The notes beneath the pieces were generated by a model. The model did not search any database, was not told the origin of the DNA, and was given only the letters and a program-made list of their open reading frames with translations. Positions 44,444 to 54,560 of a stretch of 64,000 bases of DNA are shown here, in pieces. The stretch's first letter is position 1, and every line of letters starts with the position of its first letter. Position numbers and translations under genes: made by a program. The DNA is from Agriotes lineatus (lineage: Eukaryota > Arthropoda > Insecta > Coleoptera > Elateridae): positions 51,105,763-51,169,762 of the forward strand of contig OW679202.1 of assembly GCA_940337035.1 (NCBI GenBank), given 5' to 3'.

Positions 44444-46639
44444 TAAATTAGACAAATATTATACTTAAAGCCGCACAATATAAGCAAAAACATCGATAGC
44501 TTCGAATTGGTAAAAACTGAACCATTTATAACTGTTATCAACCACATGATCTTTAGAAACCAACTAATTAATTAACGAATAACATTCCTATTAATGTACA
44601 GGACCATAATAAGATTATCAAGTGGCAGCGAACGAAAAACTGACAGGAATGCGATGAAATACACCTGCAGGAACAAGCCCAACGCGAGCCGTTAACATTC
44701 ATCCTTTTTCCAATTTCACGTGTAATCGCACAAATCTCTCGCCTTTGCGATATTAAGTTTCGTTAATTTTTTCACCCTGCCTAAATCCGATGAATCCAAA
44801 TTCCAGTGTGCACAACCAAACACTGCGGTTGCACCTTTGTTTTTAGCAGGAGGCCCGATTCCTGCGAGAAACGTCGAGTGAGCCATGGCATTCCTTAAAT
44901 TCTCCACGAGAACTCCATAAGTCAATAAACACACTTAGTTTCTGCAGCAGACCAATGGCAAGTCAAACAAGTCGATGAATCCCGCATCTTGAGCCTGACA
45001 GGTTAACCAGGAACGCCGCCAAAAGCCAACGTTTTAATAAATTCTGGCAGTTAAATTTCGCGAATTAAAAAGGCCACCTAAGCAAGTTTGTAATTTAAAG
45101 TCGAGATGTGGTTATGAATTCGATGATTCCTGCAGACGGCACGAATGGGGGACGTTGTTGATTGTTTTGTTATGCCGACAGTCAGTTTTAACCAATGCAA
45201 CAGAAGTACTGGTATGAAAAGTAACTCTATCCATAGAATTAGAAGTTTCTACCAAATATGAGATTCCACAGCTGGTTCAAACATTTTTGGCGGGATATTT
45301 CACATAGGTATACTCCATGCTAGGTGTTTTTATCCAAAACACAAAACGCTGTTATTCAAATAATAATAATTTCAAAGGCCTTTACATTTTTGCAAGTGGT
45401 ATTAAAGAACAAAGGTCGGGATTATTTTGCTGACAGGATTCGTCGACGTTATGTATCAGAACTACTAATATTTAATTGTCTTTAAATATTATCCCAGGAA
45501 ATTAATAAAAAAGGAACTAATTTGCTACAGCAGTGTGACGATGGAGTCTCAGTCAAGAACAGAATAGGAAGATAGGTGAACTTCAAAAAATAATGCAATC
45601 AATAGAAAGTCACCTTAAGGACCAACGTTGGGGTGGACTCTTACATGTAAGAGGCAATCGTTACTCTAAATTACTGGATTTAAGTAACGAAGGGCGTCAT
45701 ATAGCATATCGAAGCTGTACAAAGCTAAAAGAAGGGATGCAAGGGAATCAAGTGAAAAATCAGTTTCGATAACCAATTACAAGTACGTGAAACTAACCTT
45801 AATTATTTCATTGGAATAATATAAACTGCAACATAATCCATAAAAAGAATCTTTGAAATTCGAAAAACAGTTCAGTTTTTAAAGATTTTGTTGCTATGGG
45901 AAACAACCAAACAACTAGGACGATGAAAAAAGTAGAACTCAATAAAGGCTTATTGAAATAATTGATCTAATTTTAAGGGTGATAACAACGAACCGCTAAA
46001 AGCTATTTCAGATGCCGACGAATTCGATTGCGATTTAACGTCTATCTCCATAGGAATCTCATTGTCATCGAAATCGTATTGATAGGAAGTTGAAAACAGC
46101 AATCAAAATGTAGCATTGAAAAAACTACACTCTTTTGCAGAAGGTTGCAGTTAAAGTGCTTCCAATTTGTTAGCTACTGGAAAACGATTCGACGTGGTAG
46201 TCTGATAGTACAGTTGTGTCAATCAACATTTTCTATCTAAAATAGATCTCCAATCAATGGCGTACCAATCTTGTTTTTTTGAAAAAACGAGCAAATACCT
46301 ATGGTTCACTTGTAATTCGTTAGTTTCTTTAAAACATAAGATTTTACAAATATAAAGACCTGATAGCGATGTACCCCTTCACCCCCTATGGTCATTTCTT
46401 AAGGTTTTTACTTATTTTTCAGGGAGGATGATTATTAGCAGGTCGTTTAAGGGATATCTGTCCGAGTCGAAACATCGTTACCAAAACACTTTGAAATACA
46501 ATAAAAGGAAATATCAAGATTGCTAAAATAAATGCGGGCGTATTGATTTTGCGAGAAGTTTAAATGATTCGCCCATGCAATTAATCCAATTAATTGGTAG
46601 CACAGTTCACGATCAAGGTTATCTAACGCTAACGATCAA
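44444..46639. other. No supported gene
   Basis: No recognisable protein, RNA or element ends. Confidence 0.5.
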
Positions 46640-47290
46640 ATACCTAAGTTATCAGCTGCAGTCGCTCCGAGGACAACGGCAAGGAACGCGAGGATCCCAT
46701 CGTATCGCATGGCACACGTCACCCACTCAACAAAAATGTCATTAAATTTACTGGCACTTTTTCGAAAAAAAGCGCTAGAGGGAATCAGGGAGAGCGGAGC
46801 ATCCAGGCTGGGATCATGTGGTGCGACCGATCGAGGAAATTAATTCGACTCGAAGAACATCTCGTTTATCATCAGGACAGCGACCTGCAGCATCCTCCTC
46901 GTCACGAACGCAACCCGACACTGATGCCTGAGCAGCCTCCGTTAACAGATGAGATCTGGACCAAAACCAGCCGAGCTTCCGCGATTCCGAACGAACGAAT
47001 TTATGGTAAAATTTCAGTTGGACAAACCGCAGCCAAAACGCCCGAATTCGAAGAAGCTTAGTAGCAGATTAAGGTGCGAGCCGGTTAATGAGTGTGGCAC
47101 TCGAAACGGCCGGAAGGCCGTCGCGCGGCTCGCTAATTTTGAAAACCGCCGAAATCTGCTCGCGCACACGAACGCCCGGTAGGATCATCGCGGTATAATG
47201 TGCTTTGCGAAAATCTCTGAAACTCCGGCTCGGCCCGAGGAAATTGACACAACCATGCACTTGGAAAGCTTGATTGATTTTACTTTCCAT
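46640..47290. other. CpG- and GC-rich island
   Basis: Base composition changes sharply from the AT-rich surroundings to a CpG-rich stretch. A plus-strand ATG frame of 81 codons (46816-47061, MWCDRSRKLIRLEEHLVYHQ at its start) and an overlapping frame of 77 codons are open, partly because stops are rare in GC-rich DNA. No domain is recognised. It could be an exon, a promoter-proximal region or a foreign repeat; I cannot tell which. Confidence 0.4.
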
Positions 47291-48267
47291 AGTTAGGTAG
47301 AACGCTTCATGTAATCTCGGCCTGATAGACTTCTTGTAGAATCTTGGAAAAAATGTGCAGAGAGGGAAACATCCTTCAGTTAATAGTTATCAATGACAAG
47401 AAATTGAAATGATTACTCTCCAGTTAAAATCAATTGTACGAATTCGAAATCGAAAAATATCAAACAGATGCTTCTAAATTGTGGTAATTTCTAAAATAAG
47501 ACTATTAGAGAGTGAGTGAATCAATCAAATTTGAAAATATTGCTGAACAATTCAATAAAAATTTAGAAAGCACAGAAAACTCTGACAAATTGTAAACTAT
47601 GTATCTGACTTATCGCATCACAAAATTGCGGAAAATTGTAAGACGGAAATTAAGGTTAAACCAGTGGTTTCCTAAGCGAGCCACGGAGAATCTGTTAGGC
47701 AGCGCTACCGTTCGTAAAATTACCGAATACCCACAACAGTTGCCGAAAATACCCGATTTTACCCGCAAGTGCAAAACAGTAGAAAGCCCGCGAATTCAAA
47801 TAATTTTATTTTTAAAGTTTATTATTTTAATACTCCATACCTTAATAAAACTCAAGTTTTAATTCTTTTTCTGTTTATTTATTAAAAAACAACATAAATC
47901 CTTTGAAGTAAAAAAAACTCTGGTGTGATATACGCACACAACTTCCTTTTAAATTGATCTCATGATTAGCCAAAAATTTGATTTTTAACTATTAAGCATC
48001 TGTCAATTTTTTTTTCAAAAATTACAAATTCTACAGAAACCGTACTAAATAATATAAAATTTAGAGGTATTCTACTGAAAAATCACTTATCTCACATCAA
48101 TAGACATTAAAAATCTAATAAAAATGTAAAGTTTGAAACGATCATTAGAGCCATTTTTGAAAAAATCGAAAAAAAAACTAAATAACCACAAGAGTAAACA
48201 CCATACTTCCGGTTATGCGATTTTTGTGCAAAAGCTTGCTGTCGCATCTAGATAGTAGACAAAACTT

Positions 48268-48784
48268 TAGTGATCGGCCGATACGGATTTTTTTTGCCGA
48301 TACCGATAATCGGCCGATACCGATATTTTAGTTGCCGATACCGATATAATATCATATAATATCATAATATACATTTTTAAAAGGTCTGTAATTATTTAAT
48401 ATACGTTGATATAAGTAAAAATTGTCAACTCCGCATCGATGCGGACGTGACATGAACCAATTTCGGTAATTCCCCGACAGTGTCGTGGTGATTACCCGTT
48501 TTACAGAAAGTGTATTGTTTCATTGTTTGCGCCAGTGCACAGTGCTGCTGCAGTTGCTGCTCAGATAACGATTGTGTCGTGCGGTATTATAATATTTTGG
48601 GATTCAAATAAAAATACAATGGGGGAAAATAGCGAAAATAAGTTTTTACATACAAATAATTAATAAAATGGTTGATCTTAAATTTGCCGATATATATCGG
48701 CAAAATTTCGCCGATACCGATTATCGGCAAAATTTCCGATATTGCCGATACACCGATATTTATATCGGTATCGGCCGATCACTA
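48268..48784. mobile_element. hAT MITE (517 bp)
   Basis: Terminal inverted repeats TAGTGATCGGCCGATA are flanked by an exact 8-bp duplication CAAAACTT at 48260-48267 and 48785-48792. Subterminal regions are packed with CCGATA/TATCGG words on both strands, probably transposase-binding repeats. It encodes no transposase. Confidence 0.92.
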
Positions 48785-48794
48785 CAAAACTTAT

Positions 48795-49010
48795 ATATTT
48801 TCAATGTCATACCTCTTCGCTTTTGAGATATTCTGTTCACAGACACACAGCCAGACACACTGACATCCACACAGACCGACAGACCAATGAACAAAAACAT
48901 GTTGTTTTTTTGATTCAGGGGACTCTAAAACGTGAACATCTGTTGAAAACTCAATTTTGAATGTTTGGGGTGAATCCAATACTTCGTTTATCGTAAAAGG
49001 AAGTAAACAT
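48795..49010 (+). repeat. Dispersed repeat 3' part (CAGA-type)
   Basis: A CACAGACACACAGCC-type microsatellite is followed by sequence laid out like the 3' part of the repeat at 40450-40612 (a CTTTTT-like stretch, AAACGTGAA, GAATCCAATAC, ending GGAAGTAAA). It is a diverged relative of that repeat's end. Confidence 0.4.
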
Positions 49011-50072
49011 ATGATTAGGTGTGACATGTGACATGTAGGTAACGTTTTAATTCAAATTTTCGTTATTATTAATAGATTGTTTTCCTTTCCATATATTACT
49101 ATTAATTATTTCGGGGGTGGGTTTAAATTCAACACAACCCCCAGCATCATTCACCCCTTCTTTGATTATTAAAATGGAGATCATGGTGTCGCCATTCAAA
49201 GAATTACTTTGACATAAACTTACAGTGCCACGAGGTTATCAGATTAGATTTTCCGTCAGTTTTCACATACTAACCTCGAATTTGACATAGACTTACAACA
49301 TATTATTCATACAACAAATATTTCAAAGACAACTTGATGGAAGAACATTTATAATCACCCGGAATAAATTGAAAAGTGGTCACCCTACTTACAAAGGTTG
49401 CCCATACAAATATCTAGAAACGTAATTGAGCACTTTTCCCGAATCAACCCTTAAAGGTGCGACGGGGGTGAATTATTGAACTCTTTGTATCTCCTGTGTT
49501 TATTGAATTAGAACATTCGTTTTGGCACATAGCTGTCTTTTTAAAATCTTTAAAAACTAAAAAGCTCTAAGGGGTTAAAATTATTCATTTTTTTTCATTT
49601 AGTTAATTTTATAATAAAATGGGGTAGAAAGCTATTGATACGTATTTACGTTTGAATTCTTGAAGAAATAAAGCAAAGGGTAGTTCCAGCGTCATAATAC
49701 CCGAAATTACCCGTAATATTCAATACCCGCGTAATTACCAGCAACTGACTGAAATACCCGTATTTCGGGTAATTACCCGCAGATTAGCAGCACTGCCGTG
49801 AGGCACCACAGCAGATTCTAAGAGCACCACGGTAATCTTCAAAATAAAATAATAATAATAGTAATACTAATATTTATTTCCATGAGTGTCATTCGCTGAT
49901 ACATAAACATTGTCAGAAGGTTATATATAAACGTGTAAATTAATTAATGGTTATCTGCCAGATACTCCTGGACTTTGTAGTATGCCTTGGTTTTTCAATC
50001 GGTACGAAATTTCCTTTTACATAGGGGAATTCCATTACGATTTTTAATATTATCAGGAATAGAGTTATAGTA

Positions 50073-50215
50073 CATGGGCGTAGCCACACCTACAAATTTA
50101 TAAAGAGAAAAAAACAGTTGATTTATAATCATTATTACAATACACATTCTACAAGATTAAGAAAAACAAAACAATAATAAGTTATTCATATGACTCTAGA
50201 TAAAAAAAAATATGT
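50073..50215. mobile_element. Decayed hAT MITE fragment
   Basis: It starts CATGGGCGTAGCCA and continues with TTATAAAGAG, CAGTTGATTTATAATCATTA and CACATTCTACAA, matching the left part of the hAT MITE at 38989-39266. The right terminus is missing; it abuts the next repeat block. Confidence 0.7.
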
Positions 50216-50287
50216 AAAAGGCTTTACCCAGAACTTCCCTCGTCGACATCGTGACACTAAATAATTTTAAAACTCAAATTAAGTTAA

Positions 50288-50896
50288 CCCTTCAGTACCC
50301 GTTTACGGTCTGTGAGACCGAGCAAACACATGATGCAGTATATTACTTAATGTGCTGGCGTTAGTTTACCGCCCATTTCACTACCTTCCTATATATTGCC
50401 ATTGAAGATCCGTATGCAGTTTTGAGTTCGTGCGTGCAGTGGTTTAAAAGTTATTTATAATTTCGGTTTCAGAGACCGAAGCGGGTACCTGAGTTGTTTT
50501 TATTTTTACCTTTGATATACAACGAATGTGAGGAGAAGGAAGTATTTTCTGCATTTTTAGTAACACTGCTATACTAAAACATTATTATAGTCATGGTAGA
50601 TTTTATGAGAAAGAACAGGCGCGACTAGAACAAAAGATGCGAGATATAATAGCGGAGGAGGATGTCGACAACGCGTTTTATGATGATGTGCCATCGTCTG
50701 ACGAAGATAATTTATTGGAAACTAGGGAAATGAACAGTGACACTGAACAGGAAATATCTGATTATGAAGACGTTAGTGAACAAGAAACTAATGCCATAAC
50801 ATATCTCATTATTTTTATGGAGGTGGCAGAGGGGTGTCGGACTGCGAGACCGGTGCGGGTACTAATGTCTTAGAATTTTGAACGGGTACTGGAGGG
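50288..50896 (+). mobile_element. piggyBac-type non-autonomous element
   Basis: The element is flanked by TTAA on both sides (50284-50287 and 50897-50900), the invariant piggyBac target. Ends CCCTTCAGTACCCG and, inverted, CCCTCCAGTACCCG form short TIRs. Repeated AGACCG/CGGTCT words lie near both ends. Its 609 bp cannot encode a transposase, but an acidic reading frame remains (next entry). The uninterrupted homologous site at about 39995 in copy A supports the insertion. Confidence 0.9.
50604..50873 (+). pseudogene. piggyBac transposase N-terminal remnant
   Basis: The frame reads EKEQARLEQKMRDIIAEEDV, then a strongly acidic stretch (DDVPSSDEDNLLE and DTEQEISDYEDVSEQET). Acidic N-termini of this kind precede the catalytic core in piggyBac transposases. 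The frame then runs straight into the right terminus, so the whole catalytic domain is deleted. Assignment rests on the element it lies in rather than on a signature motif. Confidence 0.5.
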
Positions 50897-51813
50897 TTAA
50901 GAGCAAAAATATCTTCACGTTTCTAATAAATTAAATACATTTTCAGATTTAAAAAAAATGTATCCCGCTGGGGTTTGAACTCGCCGCATCTGCAGCTCTG
51001 CAGATCGCTCGTTCCTAACCGCATTTCCGCAGCGGATGTAACTGCAGCGAAATTCCATCTGCGCTACCGAGTCTCTTCGAGGAAGGTCCGGCGCGCGCCT
51101 CTCTTGAAGAGCACGGTGTTATGGTTGCAACATGTTTACTCTTTTGTGACATTATCCTTTATGGGTCAAGTTTTATTTTCGGCAAATGTAAAGCCTGACC
51201 TGTGTGAAAGTTATTACTTCCCTTTATTTCAAAATTAACATACAAATAAACAAAATTTTATTTTTTAAGGTGCTCTCCTTTTATATATTTGTATGAATTT
51301 GTACCGATTTCATGCGAGGTAGATATATAATATATATGCAAAATATCGTCTTCCTCCGACAAATAGTTTTTGAGCTATACTGACGGACAGACGGAATTGA
51401 GAAAACCTCTTTTTCGTCATCTAGGGACCTTGAAACGTGAAGATCTGGAAAAATCTTGGAAGATGATTTTTTCGTGATTACAATACGTCTTTCAGACGAG
51501 GGAAGTAAAAACGAGGAAGAAGCACGCTCATACGACTCAATCCACTGTATACCGTACTATCGAGCTGTACAGGTTACAACAAGGGTATTTTTTCCCGGAT
51601 AAGTACCATTCCTCAGCTCGTATCAGTGGCAATAGCGTGATTGGAAACTAATAAAAATATGTAAATAGAAATATTTTCAATGAGCGCCAGTTAATGCGTA
51701 AGTATATAATGCGCATACAAGCTGGTAACATGATATTCATGGCGTGGTAGCGAAAAGCTTCACTGGCATTTGTCCCTTAACAGCCATTTCTGAATAATCT
51801 AGATGTAGATGTA

Positions 51814-52055
51814 CAGTCGCGGAATTAAAAATCCGGACATTTAAAATGATTCAGTGTATAGGTACCTTACTTTACTTTATTTATCACGTTACCTGATGAA
51901 ATTAGTCAAAGTCAAAATTAAATAGTTTGTTGATTTCACTTTGCATTGTTTAACTGTCAGTTCCTAACCTAGAAACGCAAAGCTCAATTTACATTACCGA
52001 AAAATTGCAAAAATCCTCTCTAAGATTCGTCCGGATTTTTAATTCCACCACTGTG
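51814..52055. mobile_element. Tc1-like MITE (242 bp)
   Basis: Inverted ends share GGAATTAAAAATCCGGAC close to each terminus, preceded by CAGTCGC on the left and (inverted) CAGTGGT on the right. TA flanks both outer edges (51812-51813, 52056-52057). It encodes no protein. Confidence 0.78.
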
Positions 52056-52443
52056 TACATACATATACGCCAAGTATCAAACGAGCACATTTTTGTCTCA
52101 TTTCCAATATCTGAGTGTGTGTATGTGCGTTCTGTTACGAGAAAAATTGTTCAAAAACCTGCCATGACTAGACAACTTGACAAAATACACAAAGTTATTT
52201 ATGTAATTTTAAAAATCAGGCGGTACTGTGGTACAATCTCTGGAAGTGTACACAACGGAAATTATACTGGAAAAAAAAAGGAGCTAGAAGAAGTGGGCAT
52301 AAAAAGATTGCAGCAGATTTGGGAAAACTGATGATAATTTTTTATTCAATTCTTACTGTTAAAGTTGTAGTATAACTAGTGATTTCAGAAGCATAAAATA
52401 TGATTTTATTTATTTATTTACAGCTACTTGTATAAGGACTTAT

Positions 52444-52548
52444 GACGTCATTCATTTGAAACTATTTCCGTTAGGTAATGAAGTTCATTACACCACTAGT
52501 GATATAATTGCTTCATTACATAACGGAAATAATGTCAAATGAATGACG
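52444..52548. repeat. Short inverted-repeat element
   Basis: Arms of about 41 bp (52444-52484 and 52508-52548) share TCATTCATTTGA, ATTTCCGTTA and GTAATGAAG in inverted order, with a loop of roughly 23 bp. This is probably a tiny MITE; no target duplication can be assigned. Confidence 0.6.
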
Positions 52549-53029
52549 TAATGACATTTTCCTACTAAAATATTTGTCAAAATGACAGATCTTACAATTT
52601 TAATTATGCACTTTCCTCAATGTTGGGCAGTTTGTACAATACATGTGTGATAATGCATAATTAATAATATACTTGTGTGCTTACATAACTCATGGTACGC
52701 ACTCATTTGTAACTTACACACACGTGTATTAATGGTGCACTTATCCCACTCGTATAGTAAATAACTATTATGTCACTCACTACTGCATTGTTGGTAGCAC
52801 TGTCAAAGTATGGCAAATTCGAAATTTCTGTGTCAAATAATAAACAAAACCTAACCTACTAACCTCGAATTTGACACAGATTCACAATACACTTCAGTAC
52901 TGCCAAACGTATAACATAAATTTTTCATTTGCTCAGTCCTTTACGCCATACCCGTTGATAAGGCCGTTAATTGTTCTCCTGAAAAAAGGCAAGAAGTATT
53001 ATTCGCGTATTGCGTTAGCAACGGACACT

Positions 53030-54560
53030 CGAGGTTAGTATAAAAATCGTTGCGTTAAAGACTGGCCCGAAGATTGACCCTTGAGGTACTCCTTGACTAA
53101 TATGAACAGGTTTAGAGTGTTTCCAATATTTAATTTTTAGAGTTTACTGCGGTTATGGACTTTTGAGAAGAAGAAAATACCTGACGCAAAGCTTTTTTGC
53201 CAAAATGATCGATAATATAGCTTACAAACCAGTGGGCGTTCGAAGTCAATTGTATGTGTTGCATTTCAGAAAATGTTCTAAACGTCAAAAACTTATTTGT
53301 GTACGTCGCGCCTGCAGCAAGGGATGACAAAGTGCTTGCGCCGTTTTACCCCAATTGTCGAGCCCTTCATGAACACTCTCCAACAAACTACATTATCGTC
53401 AACTACTCCGTATCGCCACAGCATAGAAGCACCCAGCTAATAGGAGTACAATGGAATAATCACGTCTCCTGCAAAGTCGAAAGGGTTCAGTTATGCAGGT
53501 GAACGGCTTACGAGAAAGGGAAATTTCTTCGGCACAGGGAAAGTTCGTTCAACCCTTTTGTCCCAATGCAATGGCTAGTCACGCAGCCAAAGCAATAATT
53601 CCGATCTCCGGGCCGGGTTACTATACTCGACGGATAATACGCCATTGTAATCCCAAAGTTGTAAGAGGCAGCTAAGTGTCAAGAAAACCTTGCCAATAAC
53701 AGAGGGGAGTCTGGTCCAAATATACCCAAGACGGACCATCTGCTCGGAAAAGGCAAGTAAAGAAACATTTACGCGTTGTACTCCGAAACCCTTATTCCCA
53801 GCACAGCTGGCAATAGGCATTGCCCTCCAAGAATGCCCCGAGATTCCATTGTAGCAGGCGTTTTTTTCAGGAATTCCTTTTTTTGCGTAAGACCAGACAG
53901 CCTAAGGTCTTGAAATTGCGTCTCGATACTCCGACTTGACCTACTTTAAGCAATATGATGGCTTTTGGAGTCAGATTCCGGCGTTCCTGTATATAATTTT
54001 CTATATTCATGTTCTACATATTAACATATTTCTTACATGTATGTACGCAAGTGTTAGTAAAAATGTGTGTTCTCAAATAAATAAAATGGATGTTATTGTT
54101 GTCTACATTGGTTATGCGTTATTAAACTACAAGTAACTCCTCATCGATCCTGGAAGAAAAACAAATTAACTATTGGATATCAGGTTAGTAACTGACAGAA
54201 AGGAAACTAACCTATCATGAACTATTTTTTGATAAAGGTTAGAAAAGGCGGACAACAGAGAGATCAGTCTGAATTTATTTAAGTCATTACTTTTTACCTT
54301 TTTTGGAATAGGTATATCAATTTAGCAGTTTTTAAATTATCAAGAAAAACACCAGTTTGAAGACATTCATTTATCACATTAGCCAAGGGGTAAGCATACT
54401 GTTAATCAAATTTAAAAACTATTTTGTAACTGCTTTCTCATCTGTGTGAAACAAAGTAAGAGATTTTGTTTCCATATTTAAGTTAGTTAAAATACTATCT
54501 AGGGGGTTATATTGGAATCTAGAAAAAGGTTTGTTTATAATTTCAGCTACCTCACTTGTA
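53030..54560 (-). pseudogene. LINE RT remnant in two pieces
   Basis: On the minus strand, 54560-54150 reads FLDNLKTAKLI (usually FPDxLKxAKVIPIFKKG), LNKFRLISLLSAF-like and YQKIVHDRLVSFLSVTNLIS, the RT fingers. 53330-53030 reads HFGKKALRQVFSSSQKSI-like, KYWKHSKPVHISQGVPQGSI and FGPVF, which is RT motif B (GVPQGSxLGP). About 800 bp between them is far more than the expected gap and contains no RT sequence, so something inserted or the order was rearranged. It has many stops. It may belong to the same broad clade as the LINE at 11808. Confidence 0.65.

Larger units (their letters stand above)
47700..49795. mobile_element. Probable old hAT-type element with nested insert
   Basis: The left end CAGCGCTACC and inverted right end CAGTGCTGCT are followed by subterminal ATTACC and GGGTAATTACCCG-type motifs on both sides. 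The adjacent 8-mers CTGTTAGG and CCGTGAGG match at 6 of 8. No transposase is seen. Outside these ends, CAGTGGTTTCC (left) and the inverted CCGTGGTGCTC (right) hint at a further, outer hAT pair, so the true boundary is uncertain. It contains the MITE at 48268-48784. Confidence 0.45.
50216..51510. repeat. Dispersed repeat block, copy B, interrupted by piggyBac
   Basis: This block is collinear with 39940-40612 except for the piggyBac derivative at 50288-50896. The two arms (50216-50287 and 50897-51510) rejoin at a TTAA where copy A reads AAGTTAGGAG. The tRNA-like promoter on the minus strand is again recognisable, though diverged. Confidence 0.7.
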
